NCBI GenBank assembly: GCA_039714715.1
Contig: JBDLIU010000023.1
Span: 1-29,834 of the forward strand
DNA length: 29,834 nt
From: S012-113 sp039714715
Lineage (GTDB): Bacteria; Bacteroidota; Bacteroidia; Cytophagales; Cyclobacteriaceae
Direction of reading: 5' to 3'
The notes below the pieces were generated by a model. It did not search any database, was not told where the DNA came from, and saw only the letters and a program-made list of their open reading frames with translations. This document shows, in pieces, positions 15,567 through 24,211 of the stretch. Numbering within the stretch: position 1 is the stretch's first letter; every line of letters starts with the position of its first letter. The position numbers and the translations under genes were made by a program.

Positions 15567-16325
15567 TTACAATTCCCTGATCCAAATATTTCGATAGCTC
15601 ACCGGATTACCATGCGCCTGCAACATTAATCTGCCTGGGCCATGCTTTTCAATCGAGTATTCCGGAATCCCAATATATACAGTTGGGCCACGAAGTTTTA
15701 CATTGTTTTGTACCAAAACTCCGTTGTGAAAAATAGTAATAATTGGCGGAGTAAAATAGGTGCTATTGTCGTTGAAACGCGGGGCTGTATAAATAATGTC
15801 GTAAGTTTGCCACTCGCCCGGTGCCTTACAGGCATTTACCAGCGGTGCATGTTGTTTATACACACTGCCTGCCTGCCCGTTACGGTAAGTACGGTTGTTG
15901 TAATTATCAAGCACCTGAACCTCATACCTTCCCTGTAAAAAAATACCGCTGTTTCCGCGCCCCTGGCCTTTTCCAACAGTCTCGACAGGTGTTCGCCACT
16001 CAATGTGTAACTGTACATCCTCAAATACACGTTTGGTTTTTATTAATCTTGCACCTTTTTCCACGGTAACGCAAGCGTCTTCAACTTTCCACTCGGGTTT
16101 GCCCCCCTGTTCATTTGTCCATTCGCTGTTTAAATCAACGCCGTTGAATAAAACAATGGCATCCGATGGTGCATCCGACGGAGTATTCCCAGGTGTGATT
16201 ATGGAAACTTCCGGATCCCAGATTTCAGTCATTTGCGGGTTCATCTCAACCGACTCATCATTGTCCTGAGCCATTGCAAGCCCTGATGACACCAGCAGGG
16301 CAATAATCAAAACTTTGATCTTCAT
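15567..16325 (-). CDS. Exported DUF1080 / 3-keto-disaccharide hydrolase-like protein (copy 2)
   Basis: 252 residues from ATG 16325 with a Sec signal (MKIKVLIIALLVSSGLAMAQ). The mature part starts with the linker MTEIWDPEVSIITPG, nearly the same as in copy 1 (5639-6460). It then follows the PF06439 jelly roll: PSDAIVLFNGVDL, 'FEDVQLHIEWRTP', GRGNSGIFLQGRYEVQVLDN, 'GQAGSVYKQHAPLVNA' and the end SYRNIWIREL. The close resemblance makes it a paralogue, probably of the same branch. No oxidoreductase partner is intact beside it, and both flanks are gene fragments, so it may be an orphan survivor of a former cluster or use the partner at 6472-7857. Action in the periplasm on a 3-keto-glycoside is inferred from the family. 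Confidence 0.85.
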   Translation of the reverse strand: MKIKVLIIALLVSSGLAMAQDNDESVEMNPQMTEIWDPEVSIITPGNTPSDAPSDAIVLFNGVDLNSEWTNEQGGKPEWKVEDACVTVEKGARLIKTKRVFEDVQLHIEWRTPVETVGKGQGRGNSGIFLQGRYEVQVLDNYNNRTYRNGQAGSVYKQHAPLVNACKAPGEWQTYDIIYTAPRFNDNSTYFTPPIITIFHNGVLVQNNVKLRGPTVYIGIPEYSIEKHGPGRLMLQAHGNPVSYRNIWIREL

Positions 16326-16403
16326 TTTTATTGATTTTGGTAAAACTTAAATATCTAATTTGAAAAGTTTATATTGAATATCTTTTATTCATAGTGCAAA
16401 GAG

Positions 16404-16529
16404 CTATTCAATTCCGGTCAAATTAGTATAATCCGGGTCATAAATATTTAGTATGTCCTTGCCCTGGCAGGAAAGATATCCCTGTTTTTTCGATTTCTCA
16501 TCTAAATGAACGTAGCTCTTCCATACATC
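16404..16529 (-). pseudogene. Unidentified short coding remnant
   Basis: Between DUF1080 copy 2 and the MFS fragment, a 41-codon frame without start codon reads DVWKSYVHLDEKSKKQGYLS then CQGKDILNIYDPDYTNLTGI and Glu before TAG. The codon just upstream in frame is TAA. Composition and the DPDYTN ending look like the true C-terminus of a protein, but I do not recognise it. The rest of 16326-16568 is AT-rich with no promoter or hairpin that I can support. Confidence 0.3.
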
Positions 16530-16568
16530 TTAATCATTTTATTAATATTTCTTTCCTTTCTTTAATTC

Positions 16569-16787
16569 TTATGCCGCTTCAACGAGCCTGTCAAGCTCTT
16601 TCCAATCGATTTTGTACAATTCTACTACGTCAAGTTCATAAGTGCTGATATAATAATTGCAATATGTAACGGGGGGTTCTGCACTTTGTTTTAGCTCATC
16701 TACCCCTGTTCCTGCCAAATCGGCAAAACTCATGACAAAGAATGCCATTAAAACCGGAATTAAATGTTGGATTTTGCTGTTTTTCAA
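16569..16787 (-). pseudogene. MFS transporter N-terminal fragment joined to unrelated tail
   Basis: 72 codons with only a TTG start. Residues 1-33 (IQHLIPVLMAFFVMSFADLA then GTGVDELKQ) match the first membrane helix of fucose-permease-like major facilitator sugar transporters, where 'FFVMGFxDxVGxxxxxxK' is usual. After residue ~35 the sequence changes to a soluble stretch, EPPVTYCNYYISTYELDVVE, and ends DWKELDRLVEAA. The remaining eleven helices are missing. The frame therefore looks like a fusion of two gene scraps left by a deletion. It lies just downstream of the 763-residue PUL enzyme and upstream of DUF1080 copy 2. Confidence 0.5.
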
Positions 16788-16819
16788 TTTTAAACTGTTT
16801 GTTAAATAAATTTAAAATT

Positions 16820-19111
16820 CTAAATTTCGGAGAGAGGTAAATAAATTACTTCGCCTGTCTTTACAGTAACTTTTTTCCACTTTATGCTTTCATTATGAAA
16901 TAAAGGATTTTTAGCCTCTTCCTGTGTTTCAGCCAAAATTTTGATGCTAGCGTCATAGGAAGTAGTATTCTCGATCCTTAAAACATATTTGTTTTTCCCA
17001 TTTTTTTGAATTTCAGCTTCCAGGTGATCAAAACAATATACTTTCAGCTTATCAAGATTTACATAGATACTAGGCAATTCTGTTGCTGCAAGGAGAAGCG
17101 ATGTTTCAGACCAACCCGAGTATGGAAATGTCTCCCCTATAGCCGGGTGGAAATCAGTCATATTACACCTTTCGCTTATCCAACCATCATTTGCATTAGG
17201 AAAACGATGTGTACCCCATGTCATGTATTGTTGCTGTGACTGGGTAATTTGCTGAAGTAGCTTAACATAGCGGGAGTTTTGTGTAGCTCTATACAACTTT
17301 AATAATGCTATTCCTGAATGTGTACAAATTCCACCCGGAGCTGTTTTATTCTGCGTATTTGCATATACACCTCCGCTTGACTGAATATTCATTTTATGAA
17401 AAAGGGTTGAATCGGAAAAAACGTAATCATACGCAACTACCCAGGAAGCAAATTGGTGGGCCATCTCAATTGCACGTTCTAACCAAAGATCCTTTTGGGT
17501 CGTCTCAAATAATTCGACAATACTTACGAGCAGTCCGTATGACGATTCGCTATCAAAGCTTTGAACTGCATCACCAGGTCCTCCACAGGTTAATCCCTTT
17601 TGAATAAAATTGGTGTAATAATATTCAGCTATCTGTTCTGCAAATTTTAGGTATCGATCTTCACCTGTATATCTGTACGCAGCACATAATGCTGCGGGAA
17701 ATATCCCTGCACTTGTCGTATTGCCTATGTATAATTCGCCGGTTTCCTGATTGACAAATTGCCCAAGTTGATTGTATCTTTTCCAGGTTCCAATCTGAGC
17801 TTCAAGGGCTGTATAGTTCGCGTCTTCCCATTCAGGATTAATTGTAATATTATATTTTTTCATCAGATCAAACTGCTTAAAAATATAGTAAACCGCATCT
17901 GAATTTTTTCTTGTCAACATGATCGAATCTCCCAATGCTTTATGTGGAAAATCACCTTTTGATTGACCTTTATAAATTGTACCATAGTAATAGCCAGAAG
18001 GTGAAACACCATTTTTTGCAAGCCAATCGAAATTCTTTTTAACCCTTTCTCTTGTTTCTTCAATTCCATTCATTAATAAGGGTAGAGTAGTTATCATTCC
18101 TCCTGTCCAACCAATTTGCCAGTCTTGAGAATATTGATCATATGTTCCCACAGAATAATAACCTTCCTTTTTCCAATTTTCATTATTGAACTTTCTCTCT
18201 TGAAGTTCAAATGCTTTTGAAAAAGGAATTAATTTTTGTTTTGACTGTTCAGGATAGTACTCTTCCCTTATTTCAACCATTCTGTCATAAAGAGTCTGAA
18301 TCTTGGGACAATGAAAAAAATCAACGTTAAATTTCATGGTAATCACATCGCCTTTCATAAAAGTGGCCGGTTTATCAGTTGAAGGTTTAGCATCCATTCG
18401 AAAACTGTAACACATCTCTTTCTCCCGGACAAGAGGCGATGTTAGCGAAATTACCGCCTTTTTTTGATTGGCTGTTTCTTCAATATCAATTCCATAGTCA
18501 CCTAATTCATTTCCTTGCTTAAAAAACATCCAAAATCCTTTATCTGATTCTCCTTTAAAAGCGATGGATGGAAAGGACATACTCCCTGAGCGTTCCTGAA
18601 TTCTCGAATAACCAGCTTTATAGTTTAATCTTGGTTGATCTGATAGTAATAAAGGTTTATTCAATCCCACTTGATAAGGATCAATAAAAAAAGGGGGATA
18701 ATTCATTTGAACTGTAGGATAGCGATTACCATTATATACTGCACCGGGAAGCAAAACATAATTATCCTTAGACCAGTTATCAATTTTGATATCACATGAT
18801 AACGAAGCATTATTTAACAATCCTTCGATACATTCAAATTTGATTTCTACCTCAAATAGTCTCCCATCCTTAAGGTTACTAACCTTTTTTGAAACTTCCC
18901 AGTTACTTCCCTGAAAATCAACATCAACAGAATTATCAGAGAAGGGGACAATTGTTCTATCTACCAATAAATTATATCTTTCTTTATCATATTGATTAAA
19001 ACGAACATTTAATGTTGCATTATATTCTTTTAAAACATTTCCCAGATTTTGTGCATTGCTGTATGTAATACCGGTAAAAGAAAGTATTAGAATTAGTCTT
19101 AATAGTTTCAT
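16820..19111 (-). CDS. Exported (alpha/alpha)-barrel-type carbohydrate-active protein, family unassigned
   Basis: 763 residues with a Sec signal (MKLLRLILILSFTGITYSNA). Residues ~25-290 look like beta-sandwich. From ~330 to ~700 the repeated helix-pair pattern of an (alpha/alpha)6 toroid appears: GWTGGMITTLPLLMNGIEET, 'SAGIFPAALCAAYRYTGEDR', 'LTCGGPGDAVQSFDSESSYG' and 'APGGICTHSGIALLKLYRAT'. Conserved-looking acidic residues in these loops could be catalytic, but I cannot place it in a GH or PL family; GH88/105- or GH127-like folds share the general pattern. It follows the GH92 gene (193-base gap), so it should act in the periplasm on the same glycan as the SusCD locus. A short AT-rich spacer precedes the ATG. 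Confidence 0.65.
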   Translation of the reverse strand: MKLLRLILILSFTGITYSNAQNLGNVLKEYNATLNVRFNQYDKERYNLLVDRTIVPFSDNSVDVDFQGSNWEVSKKVSNLKDGRLFEVEIKFECIEGLLNNASLSCDIKIDNWSKDNYVLLPGAVYNGNRYPTVQMNYPPFFIDPYQVGLNKPLLLSDQPRLNYKAGYSRIQERSGSMSFPSIAFKGESDKGFWMFFKQGNELGDYGIDIEETANQKKAVISLTSPLVREKEMCYSFRMDAKPSTDKPATFMKGDVITMKFNVDFFHCPKIQTLYDRMVEIREEYYPEQSKQKLIPFSKAFELQERKFNNENWKKEGYYSVGTYDQYSQDWQIGWTGGMITTLPLLMNGIEETRERVKKNFDWLAKNGVSPSGYYYGTIYKGQSKGDFPHKALGDSIMLTRKNSDAVYYIFKQFDLMKKYNITINPEWEDANYTALEAQIGTWKRYNQLGQFVNQETGELYIGNTTSAGIFPAALCAAYRYTGEDRYLKFAEQIAEYYYTNFIQKGLTCGGPGDAVQSFDSESSYGLLVSIVELFETTQKDLWLERAIEMAHQFASWVVAYDYVFSDSTLFHKMNIQSSGGVYANTQNKTAPGGICTHSGIALLKLYRATQNSRYVKLLQQITQSQQQYMTWGTHRFPNANDGWISERCNMTDFHPAIGETFPYSGWSETSLLLAATELPSIYVNLDKLKVYCFDHLEAEIQKNGKNKYVLRIENTTSYDASIKILAETQEEAKNPLFHNESIKWKKVTVKTGEVIYLPLSEI

Positions 19112-19303
19112 ATTTTTTAATTTAAAAATTCATATTTAGTATCACTTTCTCTGTTTGTGTATTCGAATGTTTGGGTTTACTTGTAATAAAAAGCATTCCT
19201 GTCAACAAGAGGCACCAAATATCACCAACAGAAGGAGGAAGGTCGCTGTTTCAACTCCTCCAACTTCGTCTCATTAGGAAGAAGAAGCTCCCGGGCATCA
19301 AAC

Positions 19304-21793
19304 CTAAAATGACGACGGAGGCGGTTCAATACCCCATTTTTTATTAGGTTCCGCACCCAATTCCAATTCCAGAGTTCCTCCGTTTAACAGTGTTTCATGC
19401 GGAAACCAGCATTTATTCCATCTTTTCCCGTTCAGCTTCGCTGATTGGATATATTTATTTTCTTTTGAGTTATTTTTTGTAACAATCCTAAATGTTCTCC
19501 CCTTATAATAGTCGGGATTGAGAGAAATCTCTATCTCATCGAAAACGGGGGAAGTAATTTCATAATATGGATTTACATTTGCCCCGCCATCAACCTCAAA
19601 CAGCCCAATAGCCATAAGCACACCCAGCGCCCCCATTTGTCCCTGGTCTTCATCTCCCTTGTAACCTCCGTAAGCCGTAGTATCGCAAAATGATTCCTTT
19701 ACTTCTCTCACCCATTTCTGGGTTAACCACGGTTTTCCTGCGTAGTTGAATAGATGTGCCATGGCGGCTCCAGGCTGATTGCTATAATCAACCCAGCCGG
19801 AATGATAAGGCTGGTAATTAAATTCAAATGTTTTACCCTTTACAAATTGGTCGTTCAATCTTGATGTAAATTTTTCCTTTCCGCCAAAAAGGGTTATTAG
19901 CCCGGCAATATCATGTGGCACATAGTAACTGTAAACAGCCGAATTGCCCTCACAAATTCCCCAGTCCCACGATTGGATTTGTTCTATTGATTTTCCTACC
20001 GGGGTAAAATTTTTTGACCAATCACCGTTAACATCTCGGGGATGCATGTATTCATTCTCAGGATTCCATAATTTTTTATAATTCTGAGAACGTTTGATAA
20101 ATAGCTGGTAATCCTTTTCTTTGCCCATGTTTTTAGCCATCTGTGCCAAACACCAGTCCTGGTAAGCGTACTCTAAGGTCATAGATGCTGAACTATTGAA
20201 TCCCCTCTGTCTAATTGGCACATAACCACGCTGAACATAATAACTCATTCCCCCAAAAGTTGAATCATTGGGGTCTGAATGTGCATAGTCGCGTATTCCA
20301 CCCGGGAAAGCATTCTTACGAAGGCCTTCATAGGCTTTTCCCACATCATAGTCCCGGATCTTTTTGTTGTATGCCGCAGCAAAAAAAGAAGCGGCCGGAT
20401 CGCCAATCATTACATAAGTATAATTTCCTCCGGAAGGGCACCGCGGAATCATCCCGCCATTTTGGTATATATCAACCATGGTATTACAAAATCCATCCAT
20501 GACCTCGGGGTAGGCTATAGACCATAAAATACCCAAATTCCAGTGGGTTCCCCATAGTGAGTCAAAATTGTAATGAGGATACACCGGTTTTCCATCTTTT
20601 CCAAGTCTGCTCTGCCTTACAATTGGAATATTTCCGGTATTATCCGGGTATTTCCCGTTAACATCATTGATTTTCCTTCTTCCTAATAATACATGCCATA
20701 AATCGGTGTAGAATTTAACTCTCTGTTTTTCTGTTCCTCCCTCTATTTTGATTTTTCCAAGCCAATTGTTCCATTCATCATAAGAATCCTGTGTAATATT
20801 ATCAAAATCCCAATGCACCAATTCTGCTTCCAAATTTAATCTTGCTTGTTCAATGCTAACATAACTAATAGCCACTTTCATTAGTACTTCTTCTCCTTTC
20901 GAAGTACTAAAGCTAACCGCAGCACCAACGTCGACACCTTCTATTCCATTAAGCTTTTTATTGAGTAACTGTCCATCTTTCCAGCAAATAAATTCATCAA
21001 TGGGTTTATTTAACCGTGCAACAAAGTAAACCGGAACATTAGTTTCACTACGATATCGTGTTGTTCCCATAATTTCATACCCAGCAATTTCATAATCGTT
21101 CACCTTCCAGACCTTTGAAAAAGGTTTCGGCGCTTGTGAAAAAAATTCCCCGGTAGCAAAAATAATATGGCTTTTTTCGCTTTTAGGGAAAGTATAGCGG
21201 TGGAATCCAACCCGGTCGGTTGAAGTCAGCTCTGCTTTAATACCATAGTCCTCTAAAAATACCTTATGGTAACCAGGTTTTGCAATTTCTTCTTCATGTC
21301 TGAATGAGCTTTTATAAACATCCATCCCTAAATGTCCATTCATATCCCCAACTGTTGGCATAACAGCTACTCCTGACAATACCCATCCATGTATATGGCT
21401 AAAGCAACGAACATGAAGGCTGTCGTACGTATACCCAAAACGCTCTCCACCTTTGATGCGTGTGTCGGGGCTCAGGTTTACCATCCCGAACGGACGGCAG
21501 GCCGAAGAAAAATGAATTGCTCGGGAAGAGTGCGTATCTATAAACGGATTTACGTAATCAGCAGGTGTTTTTTTGGTCGTAGTTATTTGATTTAACTCAT
21601 TGCCTTCCAACATTTTTTGCCCTTCACCTTCATATCCTTTTATTCCTGTTAGAACTTGCGTGGACTGTTTATTCTCTCCTTTTTGTATTCCTTGTCCCTT
21701 GTCAGTTTCAGTTATTCTGTTGCCTGAATAACTGAATGAACTGAAAACCATAGTAAAAAAACAAACAGATACATATTTTACTATCTCCTTCAT
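19304..21793 (-). CDS. GH92 alpha-mannosidase (exo-acting), exported
   Basis: 829 residues from ATG 21793, which puts a signal peptide (MKEIVKYVSVCFFTMVFSSF) first; ATG 21838 would add 15 polar residues and is less likely. After an unusual ~50-residue polar linker the GH92 N-domain begins with 'DYVNPFIDTHSSRAIHFSSA' and CRPFGMVNLSPDTR. The catalytic domain shows LWGTHWNLGILWSIAYPEVM, the acid-type Glu in 'WGICEGNSAVYSYYVPHD' and the Asp pair in GDEDQGQMGALGVLM. GH92 enzymes are calcium-dependent inverting exo-alpha-mannosidases acting on N-glycans or mannans. It follows the SusC/SusD genes, separated from them by a decayed IS4-type element. Linkage preference cannot be read from the sequence. 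Confidence 0.9.
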   Translation of the reverse strand: MKEIVKYVSVCFFTMVFSSFSYSGNRITETDKGQGIQKGENKQSTQVLTGIKGYEGEGQKMLEGNELNQITTTKKTPADYVNPFIDTHSSRAIHFSSACRPFGMVNLSPDTRIKGGERFGYTYDSLHVRCFSHIHGWVLSGVAVMPTVGDMNGHLGMDVYKSSFRHEEEIAKPGYHKVFLEDYGIKAELTSTDRVGFHRYTFPKSEKSHIIFATGEFFSQAPKPFSKVWKVNDYEIAGYEIMGTTRYRSETNVPVYFVARLNKPIDEFICWKDGQLLNKKLNGIEGVDVGAAVSFSTSKGEEVLMKVAISYVSIEQARLNLEAELVHWDFDNITQDSYDEWNNWLGKIKIEGGTEKQRVKFYTDLWHVLLGRRKINDVNGKYPDNTGNIPIVRQSRLGKDGKPVYPHYNFDSLWGTHWNLGILWSIAYPEVMDGFCNTMVDIYQNGGMIPRCPSGGNYTYVMIGDPAASFFAAAYNKKIRDYDVGKAYEGLRKNAFPGGIRDYAHSDPNDSTFGGMSYYVQRGYVPIRQRGFNSSASMTLEYAYQDWCLAQMAKNMGKEKDYQLFIKRSQNYKKLWNPENEYMHPRDVNGDWSKNFTPVGKSIEQIQSWDWGICEGNSAVYSYYVPHDIAGLITLFGGKEKFTSRLNDQFVKGKTFEFNYQPYHSGWVDYSNQPGAAMAHLFNYAGKPWLTQKWVREVKESFCDTTAYGGYKGDEDQGQMGALGVLMAIGLFEVDGGANVNPYYEITSPVFDEIEISLNPDYYKGRTFRIVTKNNSKENKYIQSAKLNGKRWNKCWFPHETLLNGGTLELELGAEPNKKWGIEPPPSSF

Positions 21794-22013
21794 AATACTG
21801 TATTTCCGGCTATCCGGTATATTCCTGAAATTTGACATTTTTATTAATTTATTACTTGAATATTGTATGTGATTAATACCTATATTTAAGGCTTACCACC
21901 AATATTATTAGCAGCTAACCATGTCTCTTGACCGTTTTGGTGGGGGGTAAACTATTTCGGATAAAAAGTCTTATATCCAAGAGTAAGTTCCTGTTCATGC
22001 CAGTATTCTTCAT

Positions 22014-22746
22014 AACTAAAGTTTCCTAATTTGTAATTTATTATATATCAACTCGTTAGAGTTCGGAATTTTATTCTGCAGCACTCCTCAAATTATTGTA
22101 TAACAGCGCATTACAAGAGCATTGGCAGGTCATGCAGCTCGGTTTCTTTCAAGAACCGGCATTAACAACCTTGTAATCTCCTCCGCCCTCTGATGATCCC
22201 GGATGATTTCTTCCAGAAGTTCCATGCTATCCACCTTCAGTATCTCACCGATCCCGTGAACGATCTCCCAGAATATATCCATCAGATACCGGGTGATGTT
22301 CTCCTCCTGTGCCTGCGTACTCAACATGTCAAAGATGCTACCAAGGCTTTGCCTTACCCCTCTTTTTGTAAACCTTCTTTAGCGTGTTTGCGTCCATCTC
22401 CTTTCTACTTAAACAATCCCGGTACTTATTCTTACCCATCTTCACCATCGCTACCAGCTTGATAGCTTTCGAGCGGAACGATTCGATGTGGGCAAGGATC
22501 TCTTTGGAGAAAAACCAGCTGTCAAACAAGACATATTCAAATTCAAAGCCCCTCTTTACTGCCCTGCTAATCATCCTGGTCACACGTTTAGCTTTGCTAA
22601 TGTCTGCTTCTGACCGCCGCTCGTATCCCGGACTATCCTCGGCCCTATCTTTCTTGAACTGCTTTCTCTGCTGGGTGGAGGTAAGACCGTATAACGGTGT
22701 CTGCTTCCCTCATTATCAACAATTTATCTACTAGGAAACTTCAGTT
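22014..22746. mobile_element. Internally deleted IS4-type insertion sequence with terminal inverted repeats
   Basis: AACTAAAGTTTCCTA at 22014-22028 and TAGGAAACTTCAGTT at 22732-22746 are inverted repeats with 14 of 15 bases matching. They flank exactly the transposase remnants on the minus strand. The flanking triplet CAT is repeated on both sides (22011-22013 and 22747-22749), which may be a target duplication but could be chance. The 733-base length is about half that of a typical IS4-family element, matching the missing middle of the transposase. The element sits between susD and the GH92 gene, where it may weaken co-transcription. A full copy elsewhere in the genome could still mobilise it, since both ends are present. 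Confidence 0.7.
22130..22709 (-). pseudogene. IS4-type DDE transposase remnant (internal deletion and frame change)
   Basis: From 22709 to 22338 one frame is open without a start: YGLTSTQQRKQFKKDRAED, SPGYERRSEADISKAKRV, then FEFEYVLFDSWFFSKEILAH and IKLVAMVKMGKNKYRD. The 'YVLxDSWF' block is the second DDE-type Asp region of IS4-like transposases common in Bacteroidota. The frame stops at 22338. A different frame (22327-22130) then encodes the family's helical C-terminus (LMDIFWEIVHGIGEILKVDS, 'LLEEIIRDHQRAEEI'). Roughly 100 or more residues carrying the catalytic Glu region are missing between them, and the N-terminus is also cut. It is inactive. Confidence 0.75.
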
Positions 22747-22766
22747 CATAATCGTTAAAGAATCGA

Positions 22767-24191
22767 TTAATAACCCGGATTTTGCGGTAGTATATCGCTA
22801 CCAACTTTAGCAATTTCCTGTTCTGGAATTGGGAATAACAACCAAGTTTCATCAGCATCTTTACCCAATGCCCGCAGTACTTCAATTGCTCTACCGGTCC
22901 TTACTAAATCGAACCACCTCACACATTCAAACATTAATTCAGATCTGCGTTCATTTTCCATGAACATCCGGAAAGCATTAATATTCGGCACATTCTCCAT
23001 GGTTAATGATACCAACCCTGCTCGATTTCGGACTTGGTTAAGTATTTCAATAGATTGTGTAGGAACATTATTATCAATTTCTGCCAGAGTTTCAGCATAA
23101 AGAAGCATAACATCTGTATATCGAAGTATCGGAAAATCCATCCCTGAAAATCCGCTTCCAATATCATACAGATAATCGAATTTTACATTAGTAGGCATAT
23201 CTACATAAATCCCGTCAGTAATCCGGGTAAAATCGGGTGCAACGTTTATATCCTTTCTAATATCTCCGTCTTCATAAGAATTCATTACACCTTCTTCAAG
23301 ATATAACGATAAGGTACCATATTTACCCATCATCTGAGTCTGATACATTGTGTTTTCACCTTCCTCAGCTTTAAAAATAGCAGATAAAATAATTTCCTCC
23401 CCTTTCTCACCGGAACCGTCACGGGCAAAAATCTCCTCATAAGATTCAGTAAACGTATAAGGGCTATTATATAATATATCTTCTAATAAGGGTTTGGCGT
23501 CTGCCCACCGGTTTTGGTTATAAACCTTGCCGCTTAGCGTTATGTAAACTCTGGCCAATTCGCCTTCTGCGCTATATTTTGATAATCTGCCATAATCTGA
23601 GGCTGAAACTTCAGTTGGTAAATTATTAACAGCAAATTTATAATCGTCTATAATAAAATTATAAATAGTAGTAACATCAGTTCTGCCAATTTTTAAATCA
23701 TCAAGTGAGGTTATCTCATGTTCTATAAGCGGAACAGCCCCAAAAAAACGAACCAATGCAAAATATGCTTCTGCCCTAAAGAAACGGGCTTCTGCCTTAA
23801 TCCTGCTCTTTACTGTTTCATCAAAAGGTTCAATATTATCTATTCTATCCAAAATAACGTTTGAATAGGTAATGATTCTATACTGTGCATCCCACATTTC
23901 AGCAGTTACATTTTCACTAAACTTGTTTTCGCTAATTTCATATTGATCACCTTGATAAGCAGTATATGTATCGCCTCTTAATTCAGTATACCAAGTCCAC
24001 AATAACGAATGAATATCTCCCCAGGCATTATATGTTCCAACAATTGCCACTTCAAAATCTGATTGTTTTTGATAAAATGATTTTATACTCGGATTTGAAA
24101 TGGGGTTAAGATCGATAAAATCTTCACTACACGAAAACAATATATTTAAGATTACAATAATGTATATTATTTTAAAATTTAACTTTTTCAT
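22767..24191 (-). CDS. susD: SusD/RagB-family outer-membrane glycan-binding lipoprotein
   Basis: 474 residues. The lipoprotein signal ends at Cys21 (ILNILFSC) and is followed by acidic SEDF, the surface-export type sequence in this phylum. Early blocks 'FYQKQSDFEVAIVGTYNAWG' and 'AEARFFRAEAYFALVRFFGA' are the TPR-like SusD signature. The C-terminal part has 'FPILRYTDVMLLYAETLAEI', 'LNQVRNRAGL' and 'FMENERRSELMFECVRWFDL', typical of the RagB/SusD family. The protein forms the lid of the SusC channel and captures the glycan at the cell surface. It starts 20 bases after the susC stop. The IS4-type element lies directly downstream. The length (474) is on the short side of the family but complete. 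Confidence 0.95.
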   Translation of the reverse strand: MKKLNFKIIYIIVILNILFSCSEDFIDLNPISNPSIKSFYQKQSDFEVAIVGTYNAWGDIHSLLWTWYTELRGDTYTAYQGDQYEISENKFSENVTAEMWDAQYRIITYSNVILDRIDNIEPFDETVKSRIKAEARFFRAEAYFALVRFFGAVPLIEHEITSLDDLKIGRTDVTTIYNFIIDDYKFAVNNLPTEVSASDYGRLSKYSAEGELARVYITLSGKVYNQNRWADAKPLLEDILYNSPYTFTESYEEIFARDGSGEKGEEIILSAIFKAEEGENTMYQTQMMGKYGTLSLYLEEGVMNSYEDGDIRKDINVAPDFTRITDGIYVDMPTNVKFDYLYDIGSGFSGMDFPILRYTDVMLLYAETLAEIDNNVPTQSIEILNQVRNRAGLVSLTMENVPNINAFRMFMENERRSELMFECVRWFDLVRTGRAIEVLRALGKDADETWLLFPIPEQEIAKVGSDILPQNPGY

Positions 24192-24211
24192 GGCATCAAT
24201 TTTTTAAATTT

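Noticed and set aside
19112..19303. Short minus-strand frame in the gap after the GH92 gene (FDARELLLPNETKLEELK)
   Set aside because: Only ~27 codons, overlapping the end of GH92 in another frame, without recognisable family; too little to call a gene.
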